From contig WBMV01007376.1 of the NCBI GenBank assembly GCA_013396655.1, positions 539,674-603,673 on the forward strand: DNA of 64,000 nt. Reading direction: 5' to 3'. A model generated the notes under the pieces. That model was given only the letters and a program-made list of their open reading frames with translations, made no database searches and had not been told where the DNA came from. Numbering within the stretch: position 1 is the first letter of the stretch; each line of letters starts with the position of its first letter. Position numbers and translations under genes: made by a program. This DNA comes from Campylorhamphus procurvoides. Taxonomy: Eukaryota; Chordata; Aves; Passeriformes; Dendrocolaptidae. This document shows positions 12,801 to 26,200 of the stretch, piece by piece.

Positions 12801-15800
12801 TTCCGTGATGGCTACTGAGTGATCCTTGCAGACCAGGGCCAGCACTTGGCATAGTGATGTGAGCAGTGTGCTTGGATGTGTCCCATGTGGCTACCCCTTG
12901 TGTGAGAGAGATGTAGGATTTCACTACAGGGATGAAATTTTTTCACTATCTGTGGAAACAGATAACATTAGTCTCCAAGGCTGATCCGGGTGCTTTTCAT
13001 GGTCTCTGTAATTCTCTGTCACTTTTTTAACTACTGCTCTCCTAATTCCTAATAATTGCATAGATAATTAAGTGAGAATATGGTATGCAGTATATATACA
13101 TAGTCATATACTAAGCCTCCCTTACTCCTGTATATTCTTGGGAGAATATAGTTGTCAATAAATATTAATGAAACAAAAACACATGATCTGATCTTGCACA
13201 TGACCTGATCTTGCTCACCTTACTTGGGCATAGCTCAAATCAGTATAGGATTGCTGACACTTGTACCTAGGCAAAGAATAAAAGATTTCATCCATTATAC
13301 AACAGAGAAGCTGATTATGTTTTATAATCACCCAGCAAGTATGCACAAACTGCCATCCATGGCTGTATTTGGCATCCAGGTATTCCTGATGTGAATTATA
13401 CCACTCATGGGAAGAATGCAAGAAATGGACTAAAGTTCCCAAAGATTGGGACTTACTTTCCCTTTGAAAAAAGTTTGAAGGGGCATGAGCTTTGGATAGG
13501 AGATGGAGAACGTAAAGGGGAAATAAATTAGGCAGCAGTAACAGCTTGAAATTGTGTGGCCTGTGTCAGATGAAAAATTGCCCTTGCCAATTGATATCTT
13601 TTAATTTTGCCGTCATAGCATGCTCATGTGTTGAAAAAAGGGTACTTGAAACCTAGCCATTGCCATTAGTACAGTATAACAAACACTGCTCTAGCAAAAC
13701 AGCTAGGTAGATTTTACTGGGCAAAGAATATTGAAAATACACTTTGGAAAGATAGCACACACTGTTTATTATGTTGGTGGACCTGCTGAGTAATCCCATA
13801 TTCTTTGATAGGGTCAAAGAGAAACTGTCTCAAGCTCATTGTATAAAAAAGCAACAGACTAAGAAATTAGGCTTTATGTGAAAATAAGTATTGGAAACAG
13901 CAATCAGTGCTGTTCCTTTTATTAAAACTTCCTTTTTGGTTCCTGAGAACATATTAATGTTATTAGAAATATCTATAATGATATAAAGGGACTTCTGCAA
14001 AGGCAGAGTTCTCCTTTTAGAAATATATCTTACTATATACATTTAAATATAATATGTATGCAGTGCAGAACTCTTCCTCAGGAGACTATTAATGTCTGTA
14101 TTATAGGAGCAGGGAGGACAAGTAACTTTGAGAGCAAGGTTTATCAGTTCAGTGGTTTTCACTCAAGTCAAGAAATAGACATTTGTAGGCATAGTACATT
14201 TTCTTAGGAATGGCTTTTATTTATGTGGCTGTGCTCTTAAAGGATAATCTGTGGCCAAAACCAAGGGTGATAGGTGACACTGTAATGTCTTACATGCATG
14301 TAGCTGTATAAAGGGTTTTGTCCCAGAATTTTTTGGACTTTGAGTTGTTTTCTCCTGGTTTCAGACAGGACCAGAACAGTGTGAAAACTCTATTTTCCAC
14401 ATATGCATGAATACAGAGGGGGAATCTGCTAGAAATTTTTTGTCTATCGGATTGTTCACGTCCTGGATGAAGGACAAAATAGATTCTCTCTTTTATCTGG
14501 TGTGATTCTCCCATCCCTGAGGACTGTGTTAATATTTCATCATTTTGAAGAAATGTAGTGGGCAACATTAAATATTTACATCACTCCAAAGTCACACAGA
14601 TGCCACCAGGATACCTAGCTCTACATCACACATGCTCTAATTCACCCCAAACACCCACTGTTTACTAATCTTCAGCCCCCGTCTGTGCTGATAATGAGAA
14701 AGAGGAAATGGAAACAGCAGGGATTATATGCTACTGAGAAGTCCCAGTTTCCATGCCTGGTTGTAATTCTTTCAACAAACTTGCCAACTGTGCTCCTGCT
14801 TTGAAGTTTGAGCACCTCTGTGTTAATGCTTGGCTCTGGTGATTTGGCCAACAGATTTGGGGTTGGTTGGTTTATTTGTAGTTGCACATTAGCAGTTCCA
14901 CGTGAGGGCTTACTCTTGCACTCACCTGTACCTTCTCAAAGTCAGGAGCAGTACAGACTGTTTTGCCTGAGCACTGACAAGTTAATTTTTCATATTTGCT
15001 GGTTAAGGGTACCAGGTAGAAAAAAATTCCCCACCATATCCATTATTGTGTGTGTATAGCCATAGCCCTATCAGTGAGAGGGGTGAATGTCCATATAACG
15101 AATAAATAGGGCTTATTTTTGTAAGGCAAGAGGTATATTGAATGCTGGGTTTCAGAATATTCTGTTAACCTGGATCACCATGTCCAATATACTCAGATGT
15201 GTTAATGTAGGGTAGTGCAAGTTCCTAATCTAAACCAAAAACCTCAGAGCTTGTGATTGCCTTTTTATCCCTATAGCACTGGACAAGCTTATCATTTGTG
15301 TAAATAGCTTTACAGCAGTGACTGTTAACATCCCTGTGTAGCTTATCTGTTAGGCCACAGTGCAACTTGTTATTGCTGCTGGGGTGGTCCTCTAATCATA
15401 AATCAAACACCATTTGATCTCATGGCAAGTGAGGGGAGGTCAATTTACTGTTTTGAAAACAACTTGTGCCATCTGCAGGCTTACTAGCACGTGCCTCCAT
15501 TAAGTACCCAGATGTACATAAAGGAGGGCTTCAGGTATGCTTTCCGCCTAGAAACCAAAGAGAGGGTTTTGTCTTGTGTATATATAAGGTAAGACATAGC
15601 ATTAGTTCCAAGTTGTTGGCTTACACAAGATTACTGTCAAAAATCCCCATTAAAACATAGTTCCTTTGGAAGATGCTAGCCAACAGATTCCTCATGTATG
15701 ACAAGGATGGAGAAATAAGTGATTTGTTCACAGAAGATAAAATTTATCAGGCTTCAGATGTTTCTCTTCATATCTTAATGGTCCACAGTCAGCGCTGACA

Positions 15801-18800
15801 AATGCTCTGGCGCCTGTGGTGACTCAGCAAACCCTGCTGTGAGACCTCTGTGGACACGGTGAGTGCCCCCGGTGTCACGCAGCTGCCTCTGCTGTCTCTG
15901 CAGGGTCTTCTCCATGGCCCCACTGAAAGGCATGGCGAGGTGCTGCTGCACTCTGAAATTGGCTGAAGCAACACCCTGGGAGGCTGTTTTCCTTGGGCAC
16001 AGATTAGAAGTGACTGGGAGACTGCTGTGAGTTACCTGCTGGGCCACCGAATTCTTCCCATCTTGAACAACCCCGAGTGTCTGGGGGAGGATATAAAAGT
16101 ACATTTGCCCCACCAGCAACTCCAAGCATAGCTTTGGCACAGTCCAGTATATGTCACTAGATCCTCATGCAGAGGTTGACACATTAGAAGTGACTTTGTA
16201 AACGTAGCCCCTTCTTAAAACAGAGTGAAATAACCCTTCTCTTGTGAGGGATCCCGGCTGTCTGAACGCTGCTGGGGGAGCAGCTGGGGGAGGACAAAGA
16301 GGCAGTGTGTGCTGAGAGCAAACATGGCCACTTCCTGAACTCTTCAACTTCCCCTCTGAAGCTCTGGGTCCGGCGTATCGTGTCTCTGCACGCTCACCGA
16401 GGGGAAAATGCTTAAGCTGCGTGAGCCCCACAGTCCTCTCAAGTGTCTTCCAGTGTAAATAATACCTTGGCCATTTGGCCCAAAACCTTCAATGGGGGTA
16501 GAGCAGGTGCATCTGCAGACATGTGTTTGCACATGCACCCTTACTACAGCTGCAGGAGCTCAGACGGGTGTGCACAAGTAGGAGGGTATGTGTGTGCTCC
16601 AAAAACGTCTCATGCAAAAGCACCCATTTTGTGCATTAGTTTTTATCAGTCATGCACTATTTTCTTTTGTGTGGATATCCTTTGCATGTTTACACATAAA
16701 ATATTTACATCTTTTATTAGCTGGGTGTGATTTGTTCAATACTTAGCTGCTGCTCCTTGAAATCCTGTTGTTGCTGCCTCCTTGCTAAAGGTCACTGCTC
16801 CCACATCTCTGTGGATCCTCAAAACCATTGCCACTCCATTTGCAGTAGGATTAGACAGATTATTTTAACCCACTGATAAAAATTGTTGGAGCTAGTTTGG
16901 CTTGTTTGGTAGTACTAAACTAGCAAGTGGTAGTAGGAAGCCCTGCGGCAGCAGATGGGAATGTAATCCCTGGCTGGTGGTCACCAGGAGGCTGCTCACA
17001 ACACTGATGTCTTCATCTGGCACAGTTTAATTTAAAAGATGACATGTTAGTGGAAACCTCTTAATTTATGTAGAAATTACATAGAATGCATCAATTTGTG
17101 GGCAAAGAAGCAGCTCCTGTTGGCTTTCTCTGGGACTGTCGCTGTAGCTGTGGTTTGTCTTACAGCCTGGGCAGTGGCTTCCTGCTGACACTTGTCCCCT
17201 CATGCCTGAGAGTGAGAAAAAGAAAAAAATCACCCTTTGAGCATGAGATCAGTTCCTCAAAGTGGTCCATGGCACGGGCTGTGGAACCACTGTGCCAACA
17301 CACCTGAGACAGCTGTGGAGCGCGGTGGCAGAACTGAACGGTGGTGGCAGGAGAGCCACGAGTGAGTATTGCTGCCAAAAGATTTGTATCCCAAATGTGC
17401 AGCAACACTGTTTGTTCACTCTCTTCCTACCTTCAGGGTCTTCTCATTCACACTTAGGTTCAGCTAAACCCTACCTGTGCCCCAGCACAAATATTTACAG
17501 TCTGTAAGGGAACCCCTCTGGCTTTGTAACCCTACTTTCACACAGTCCTTGCCAGGCTGATCAGTGCCCCAGGCATTGGCTGTTGTTATTTCAGCTCTCT
17601 CTAAATAAAGGGATGTTTATCTCCACCCCTTCCATTAGCCGAACTGAAGAGTGTTGAACATGTTCCACAAGGAGCATCTTCCAGCAGAGCTGTATCTCCT
17701 TGCTGACCCTGGTAAGACCATTCTGCCTCTCCTCTGACATCTCCAGGCTGTGTCAGTATTTCTGGTGTTGGTACCACTTAGGTTTAGATCACCTTTCCAA
17801 AATTCATGTGACTTTAGAAAAAAAATTATGCTAAAGCAACACCTATTGACTAATCCTGTAAACATACTACTCTAATCCAAGACTTTTCTGTCCTTCCTTC
17901 TGTGACATAGATTCAGGCCTGTTCATCCTAGCACTAGATAACAGTATATGGATGCACATTGCTACAACTGAGAAAACTCCTACTTTTCTGGAGACATAAA
18001 CTATACTTTTCATAGGACTCAAACTTTTTTTGCCACATTCAAAGGAAAATATCTTTGCCCTATTAAAAAAAAAAAAATTGCTGGTAAAATTGCAGCTGTT
18101 TCAATTCATCGATTCTTTACCCCTATGAAATTTTGATAAACAAATATCCCTTAACAGAAATTTCCCATGCTGGCAGTCTAATGACATTCTCCACTACTGC
18201 ATTTGTTTTCTTCTTAAAAGAAAAAAAGAAGGAAGGGGGACACTGAGCATACTGTAACAGAATCACATTCAGCATTTGGTGCTAACATAAAGAAATAGCA
18301 CCAAAAGGTCTATTGAATCATGGAGTGATTCAGAGGGCAGTAGAGGAGGGCTCTTTGGCTATGCAGAAATGTCAGTGGTTCAACATTAGATCATAAATTT
18401 CTTAAACATGTTGTGAGAGACTTTTAGTTGTTTAATCTGATTTTAAAACATAAGCAAAGTGAGTCTAGCAAGGTGCAGTGAGGAAGTGTGGTGTCACATG
18501 CCACTCTACAGGAAATGAGACCGAAGCTGCTGGGGAAGTTCAGAACTGGGTGACCTCCAACGGATTCAAATAGCACAGGTTAGTTCTCTTAAAACCTCTC
18601 TTTAACTGTCCTACAGGGGTTCTCCATGTGTATTTTCACTGATTTTTGGCAGCAGTGGATAAGGAGTGGTCCATATGGCAGTTCTTAGCAGGTAGTAAGC
18701 AACATGGGCTTTCAGAGCAGAACTGTACAGGGCAAAAATAGGAAGCTCATCTGTGAGTTAACTTGGTTTGTGAGAAGCTTGGAGCCTGCCTTGCAGTACA

Positions 18801-21800
18801 ACAGCAGTGTGGACCTGAGTCGTGTTAGAAATGTGGATGAAATCCTCTCTATCTTTTTAAGAACTTTCAAATAATAAGTGAAAGGTCTGAATCTTTAATA
18901 GAAGTGTCCAGTGTTAATAAATACCAAAAAGCGCTTTTCCAAGTACAAGTTTAAACCATTGACTATACTGAAAACTTCACTTTGTTTGTTTTGGCTGCAC
19001 CAAGTAGCTGTTCTCTTTGATTTTACTGGTGTAGTCTCTTGTTAAGGTTTTCTCTCGTTCCTAGTGATTTCTGTTGAGGAATTCCATCACAGCTTTTCTG
19101 TGCTGTCAGTTTTTGACTTGGGAACACACTGTATCAGGTGTAAAATGGCACTAGGTTGGTTCTGGATAACTTGGGAGCTCTCAGAGAGAGACTGTTTAAT
19201 GGGATGTAAGTTTTGTACTCCTGTGTAAAAATATAATTCTTACTTTTAAATTACTAGGTGATTTTGTTTAATTCAAAATCTTAAATGCAAAGCTGGAATG
19301 AAAGTTACAAAGAAAACAACCTTCATGACGATAAAATATAGCAGTAATGCTGCACAGAATCTGAACTAAAACTAAATCCCAGCATGGGGCCCACATGTGA
19401 TAGTGCTGGGAGAGCATGGGGAGAAGCAGAGGTGATGGCCACACAGGGCTCGGGTGGTGGTGGCTGGAGATGAAGGTGCAGAGGGTCCCCTGGGTCACCA
19501 GGCAAGGTCACAGCCTGTGAGGCAGAGGGGCTCGGACAGTGGCAGTGGCAGGGATCTAACATGAAATGAGCTGCTGGGGATGACAGTGTTGTAACAAGGG
19601 CATGACAGACATTAAAATCAAAGTTTTGAGTGTCAGGAAAGCATTCCTAAAACTGCCCATACTTCTTGCCAGTGATGTAGAAAAACAGACTAAGCTCCAC
19701 AGCTCTCTCACCCTCCTCGTACCACGTCACGGACCAGGCTGCTCAAGCAGGGAAGTACCCGGCTCTTCCTGCACGTGGAGGTGGATGCTGTGCCTGGCCC
19801 TGCTGCAGGGCACCAAGGGTCTCGGGGAGCTGGGAATAGCAGAGCTCTGTTTCTGGGCACTTAACAGCTCTTTGGCTCAGCCTGGCACAGCTTGCTCTCA
19901 TGTTTCAAGCTTTGGGGTTTTACACGCAGAGGAGGCTTTGGCCTTAGCTGGGGTCCTCTGCTTCTATAAAACCAGCAAGTTTTCAGAGAGCCAAAGTTCT
20001 GCCCCACATCAGCCTTTGTGATGTATTAGAGTTTATAGCCTTCACCAGAGCACTGTTTAATAGGAATGTGATTTAAAAGCAATTTAGTAAAATCCCACTG
20101 CAGACATTTTCATTTCAGCCTAATCCTGTCTTATAGTGGCTCATCTCAAATAGATTAGGAGTTGTTTTAAGCTAAATATAATGGCTTGTAAATAATATAT
20201 TTGAGCCTCCACTCAGTGGCTTGTGCCAGGCATTTGAAATTGAATTTAAAAATAAACTAATACACTTTCCTAAATAAATCAACCCTAACGCTTCTACTCT
20301 GCTACCAGGAGTGAACAGAGGCAACCAAGGTTCAAAGAGCAGGAGTTGAAGAGGGGGGGATTTCTGAATGGGCCCTTTCCACCAACTTGTATTATGAAAA
20401 CCAGGGAAAGAATGTTTCTTCCTCTAACAAATTAAAAAGAAAATCTGCAAAAAGAGGAAAGGGAATAAAGAGTACAGACTAAACAAAATGAAATAAATAT
20501 GCATTGGAATGAGAGAGAAGGAAACCAAAAAAGAAAATAATAAAAAATGGAACCAGATGGGGATAAATTCTGGGCTCGGGGAAAGGATTATACTCTTCTG
20601 TTGAACTTCAGAAGGAAGAGAGACTGTGTACGTGTGGTTTTGTGTATTCAGAGCATCTATGGAAGAAAAATACATTTTTCTGTATGATTTTGTAAAACTG
20701 TTTAAGTTTGTTTCCCTTGGACAGTGTTAGTATAGAAGTTTATAGGTTTGAGAGAACTTCAAAGTTAAAGTAACATTGAAGAATGCTTAATTCTTCAAAT
20801 TAAGAGAATAAACCACTCAATGCCACCTTAGTCACTTAGTTGTGCTCCCTAAAAACTACTCAGCTGCATTACTCTGTTGACCTTGTGTCCACTGTGCACT
20901 TAGATACACATCCACAGTATTCTACTCTCTGCAAGGGGGAAAAGTAGGAGTTAAGATGTGCAACAGCAACTAATGCAAACCTGAACTGCGTAGGCCAGCT
21001 TCAGTGTGTTTATAGCAGGATGCCCTTGTGGGTTTCATTTCACCACATAGTATATACAAAAGTTTCATGGCAGTGAGGGACTGGATGGAGTCTTGGTACT
21101 GATTTCTAAATAGGAGTAAATATGTAAAATGCTGAATGGCTACTGTTCTTATTGTTTACTTTAAAATTACTGGATTGTTAAAGTCATTTGGTTGTTCTAA
21201 TACTAAATACATCAAATGGACAAGTGTATCTTTTGCTGGAACATTATTTGTTGCCCATCGCTGTCACATCTTTCTGGTTGTTCCCTCTGCCTTTCCCCCC
21301 ACAGCCCCCATGAATGCAAGCTCTGTAATTATCTGTTAAAAGCATCTAGACATTGAAGGAAGTTAATTTTACTTTTGTTTAATTGATTCATTTCAGTTTT
21401 TGCATAAATTTTTCTCTAGCCTAAACTATAGAAACCTTATTACAAAGTTAGTCACTGAACCACGTCTCATGAGGAGTATATAGTTGTGGATAACTCTGTT
21501 CAGTCTTACCATCGCATCCATCTCTGGGGCTTTTATGCTTTTCTGTTTTCCCTCCACCATTTATATGGGCTTTTACTACGCTATGCTGAAGTTGGGGGAA
21601 TTATCTTAAACTTCTTTGAGAACAAATTGGGTCCTTTTGCCTCAGGGACTGATACGGAGAGCACAGCCAGTGTGTTTTCCTGTTCTGATTCCTCTTTAGA
21701 AGAAGGGGGGACTCTTCTTCACATGCTCTGTTTCTCATGCAGAACTTCAACTTAGGCAAGGAAATACGTAGTAGTTATGTACCCAGGCTCTGTGATCTCA

Positions 21801-22519
21801 AATGGTTCACAATTAATAGTTTTTTTCTTTTCTTCCTTGCAGGAGCGTGTAACCTGGGAAATGTTACTGCATTTTAATTAACTTCAGAAAGTGTATTCTG
21901 GACTGAATTGACCAGACCTCCTGTTCTATGAAAGCATCTCTCCTGCTGGTGACCAGGTACAGAACATGTGGGGTTTGCACTGAGAGGGGAATGGGAGTGG
22001 GTAGAAGTCATGGTGTGAGCAGCAGCGCAGGAAAACATCTCTGGTGTGTGTCATTCCTGGCCTGTAAGAGTTGGAAGGCATAGAGCCATCTCTATGTCTT
22101 AGATTGCAGTGTGACAATATAGGAATCATTCTTCTTCAGGGCAGGATTAATGGCTGTACCAGTTTACTGGCATGCTCTGATGTGGCACACCTTTCCTAAT
22201 GACAGATTTAGGTGCCTTAGGTTACATCAAATTTTATGCCAAATCCACAAGATTTTACCAATTGCAGAGGGTTGTTTTGTTAGGGTTTTTTTTCATTCCA
22301 GTATCATAAGGTTAACAGTGAAGGGATTTAACACTTGGCAAGTAGGTCAGGACACCTAAGGTATTTATTATATGACCAGGCACTGTTAATTTGTAGTTGT
22401 TCTGACTTAGAGCAGACGACTTTATATTTGAATACTGTACAGTGAAGCCTGCAATGTTTATGGTGTGATGCTAATGAACAGCAATAGTATGAAAAGGTTC
22501 ACTGAGACATATAGTTAAT
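6871..22519. other. Long non-coding stretch, no gene recognised
   Basis: About 15.6 kb of AT-rich DNA with short T- and A-runs (for example near 7532, 9701 and 18065), a TA-rich patch at 13083-13110, and a moderately GC-richer segment at 15780-16500. Open frames are short, overlap on both strands and show no protein family that I recognise. It is probably upstream or intronic DNA of WIPF1. Confidence 0.6.
15820..15829 (+). promoter_or_regulatory. NF-E2/ARE-type site TGACTCAGCA
   Basis: TGACTCAGCA is an exact match to the small-Maf/CNC (NF-E2, NRF2) half of a MARE and contains an AP-1 core. It lies at the edge of a GC-richer segment about 24 kb upstream of the WIPF1 start codon. A single 10-bp match is weak evidence of function. 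Confidence 0.25.
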
Positions 22520-22537
22520 AAGAAAGAAAGAAAGAAA
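22520..22537 (+). repeat. Short (AAAG)n microsatellite
   Basis: Four to five tandem aaag units. Too short to be more than a minor simple repeat. Confidence 0.8.
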
Positions 22538-22939
22538 TAACTTCATTTGTGGATCCACAACTCTCATCAGGCATGATGGACTGCTACTGGATAAGGATTG
22601 GTGCAAAGACTATTTGGAGAATTACTTTAACAGGACTGAAAAAGAGGGTATTATTGTGTGATCAGTAGTCAAACATAACTTGATTGGACATTGCTGGTAG
22701 GAAAGGAGGGCCTGTTTGGAGCATGGACACATGCAGATAGGGAAAATATGGGTATTTTTAAATTGACATTTATATTTTATTTCAAATTAGTAAACTGGAT
22801 GCTGCAAAAAAACTTCAAATGCAATACTGAGATAAAGATGGTGAATTATGTCACCCTCTCCCATTTTATATATGATATGGGATTATGGGGCATCCTAGGA
22901 ACAGCAGTAATGATGACAGACAGCACAAATATAGTCTGT

Positions 22940-23282
22940 GAAGAAAGACTGGAGGAAATATGATTGCTTAGCCTACAGAGGAGAAGATCAAATAGACATG
23001 TGAACAGTTTTTAAATAGCCATGAAGAGGAAAGGAATAAATTCTTCTACTCATCAATTGTAAATAGGATGAGAAACAGTAAATGAAATCACAGCAAAAGA
23101 GGTCTAAATTAAGTACTGGGAAAATCTTCATTAGCTGTTAGGATAATGAAGTAGATGACTAAGGGATATTGTAGAATTTCCATCAGTGGAGATTTTTAGA
23201 GAAAAAAAGAGATAAATACCTGCCAGGAATGATATAATCCATAGTGGCTCAGTGGAAGAGTAGAAGCCTTCCTCCAGCCCTG
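22940..23282 (+). mobile_element. Ancient CR1/L3-type LINE 3' fragment
   Basis: The segment keeps the landmark order of old reptile/bird CR1 3' ends: gaagaaagactggaggaa, gaacagtttttaaatagcc, ggaaaatcttcattagctgt, gtagaatttccatcagtgga then gatttttagag, ataaatacctgccaggaatg. These align with '...acagttttcaaatac...', '...ggaatctccatcattggagatttttaa...', '...acctgtcagggatgg'. It is heavily diverged, without target-site repeats or coding potential, so it is a fossil insertion. Confidence 0.75.
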
Positions 23283-26200
23283 CTGTCTTTTGTTCAGTAT
23301 TTCAGACTCCTTGTTGACAGTGACTCTGAATTTTTCTGGTTATTGACAGAAGCTGAATAGTTATTTAAAATTAACATTTCCATATGTACAGTATATCCCA
23401 TACTCCACTTTTCAGGGAGAGGAGGCAAAATTCTGTCCCTGAGTTTCCTGAGATTTTGTTCTTGTAATTTGGGACTGAATAGGTAAAATGAGTGCATTAT
23501 ACTCAGCACTGTGGCAAAGTATTGAGTTCTTGTTAGCAGCTGGCATGTAACAACCAGGACTACTCCTGGTGTAAGAGGGAGACCTTAAAAGGCATATCTT
23601 GCTGCTTTCTCAGGTGAACAGCTGTGGGAAACTGCTCATTTTTAGCACAGATCTCAAATCTCTGGTATTAATGGCAAACTTCAAATTCACTCTGGCTGCA
23701 CAAAACCAGCTTGGTCTGCATTGAACAGCATTTCCTAATAGCAGGTTTTGGTGGATCAGGGCTCATCTGAAGAAGCATATGGCTGAAGAATTCATGCTTT
23801 GTTCAAACAGCAGCCCTGGTGCTCCATACCCCTTCTGTGCAGAAGTAGGGCTTTTTTCCTGTGTGGTGGTGCCTAGACTGGCATTCCCTACAACCCAATC
23901 TCCTGCGAGTCTGCCTGCTCACAAGGGCCTTGGCAGATGGAGAAGAAAACAGTGATGCTTTTCCAGTCATCAGGACTGCAGTTTAAGAGAGAAAGTAGAC
24001 TTCATGAGAGTAATAATGTCTTATGACCCAATAAATCAATACAAAGCTTCCTTGCAGCTGTGCACTTGATCCAGATATTACAGCGCTCTGAATTTGGAAA
24101 AAGTGTTCTTTTTAACTGGAGGCTTGTGGCCTCAGATTTGAAGTGGCTCTTAACTCTCCATTTAGTTACAAATTCTGGTTTTGAAAGCAGAGATGTTGGG
24201 ATTCATATTTCAGTTTGCCATATGCTAAACTTAGCCTTCAAATTTTCGTAAAATAAACCCAGTCTTGTTTTGCCCATGCAAGCTTACCAAGTCGTTCAGC
24301 CAGTCTGGTTGGGGTTTTGGCCGTATTTACAGGATTTTGCAGATGTGATGCTAACTTTAGCTAGGGCTTAACAACTGTGACAGCCACTCCTATTACAAAT
24401 AAATTAAAGGGGAAATTGGTTGCCACCCTCCAATACCTGCTGCTTCAGGGCACCTGCACTGAGCACTCCAGCCTGCTGTGACCCATTTGTTTTCTCCTCT
24501 GAGTTTCTGGTAGACTGACATTAGCAAGGACAAATTTGAGCAGTCCTGTGGAGTAGGAGGACTTGTTGAACATTCTAAAGAAGAAATGTGAGCGTTGAAT
24601 GATGGTATGTGGCTGCTTTTGGTTTTGTGGGTATGTGTTTTCATGGCAGTGGTGTGTCATACATACTTTCTTTTTTAGCTGAAACTACACCATGCTATTA
24701 CTTTTTATGCCAAAAGCTGCATTTGGAATACCAGCAGGAGCTCAGCTAGACCTGCTGTCTTGAATGAAGGCAAATAACCTCCAAACCCAGCTGCTTCCTG
24801 TGTGGCAGGATGCCTCAGAGCTTCCAGGTAACACGAAGGTGTGATGCTGGCTGGGCACCGCTTCCAAGAATCTGGCAAGAGCAGGAGGTGCTGCTGACCC
24901 CAGGGCAGCTGGCTGGGGCATCTTGTCTCTTATCAAGCGATGGTTTGCAGCTCCTGCCGAGTTCAGGCAAGATGTGGATTTGTCATTCTTGACATATTCA
25001 CCTGCCTAGTACATCCTCCTGGCTCTGACTCATCTAGATATGACCTCATGGGGAATGTCACAACAGCAGCCTGGGCCCCCTGGTAAACCCATGTCCTCCA
25101 GGGCTGGCACCCATGTAGCACACTGCTTTTGACTACACTTGCTGCATGGAAACCTTTGGTTGTCAAAGGTCATAGAAAATAATTAGAGATATAAGTATTT
25201 AAAACTGAATGGAACTGCTTGGTTTTTACTCACCATGACTTGGGCAAGCACTATCTTTTAGTGTGTGTGGACTCCACCAGCTTCACAAGTAGAAAGTGGA
25301 GGGTGCTGTGTGTTTCCAGCTGCAGTGTGGCTGCGCTGCTTTCCTGCTCGGGAAGGCAGCACAGGACCTACCTCCTCTTTGCTTAGGGGAAGGTCGACAA
25401 GTTCTTGTCCTAAGCTGGGAAAGACTTTGCCCTGCCTATTTTTTGGCAGAATCCATTAATAATCATTCTTTCCATCTTCTTTGCTCGCTAGCTAAATACT
25501 TGCCATGTGCAGCTGTAAAAAGTTGTTTCCAAAGAGAAATAAATTGGAGCAAAAACTTCTGTAATCGGAGATGCGGAGGAAAGCAGAAGGGCGTTTTCAG
25601 TTTGGTGTCCTTGATTGCTTTTTGTTTGGTTTGTGCCATGCTTTAAACTAGAGCCCTTTACAGGACTGTGGGCCCCTTTGCTTGTCTGCATCTGTGTTCT
25701 CCTAGTCTTAGCTCCTTAGCACCGACTTGCCCCATGTTCCTCCTGGGGCCAGGGACAATCAAGGCATCAGGAGTCAGTAAGAGAGCCCTGTGCTAGGTTG
25801 CCAGTGCCATGTCAATGCATTAAGGAAGCTAAGAAAACATCAGCATCTAGCAATTGGATTTAGATGCTTAAGTTGTAAAATTTAGTTTGGATATCAAAGT
25901 TAGTGATTGTAGATATAGTTTTTTGGGACATTTTTACTGAAAATATTTTTTAATGAAAACCATCCGTTTATCAAAACCTTTTTTTCCTCCTGATATCAAA
26001 AGTGAATTTGACATAAAATTTAAATTTTGTAAATTAGAAAATTCTAAAATGAGATTCTAAAAGAAAATTTAGAAAACCTGAAGTGAAATATAGGATCTGA
26101 TGACATCTGCACTTCTAACAACAGAACATGTGGGTTGTTTTTCAATTCCTGATTAAGACAGAAATTCCTTATGTCTCAAACTTTGACAGGACATAAAATT

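Noticed and set aside
19602..20021. 139-codon open frame
   Set aside because: No homology recognised and unremarkable composition; a single frame of this length is expected by chance in 64 kb.
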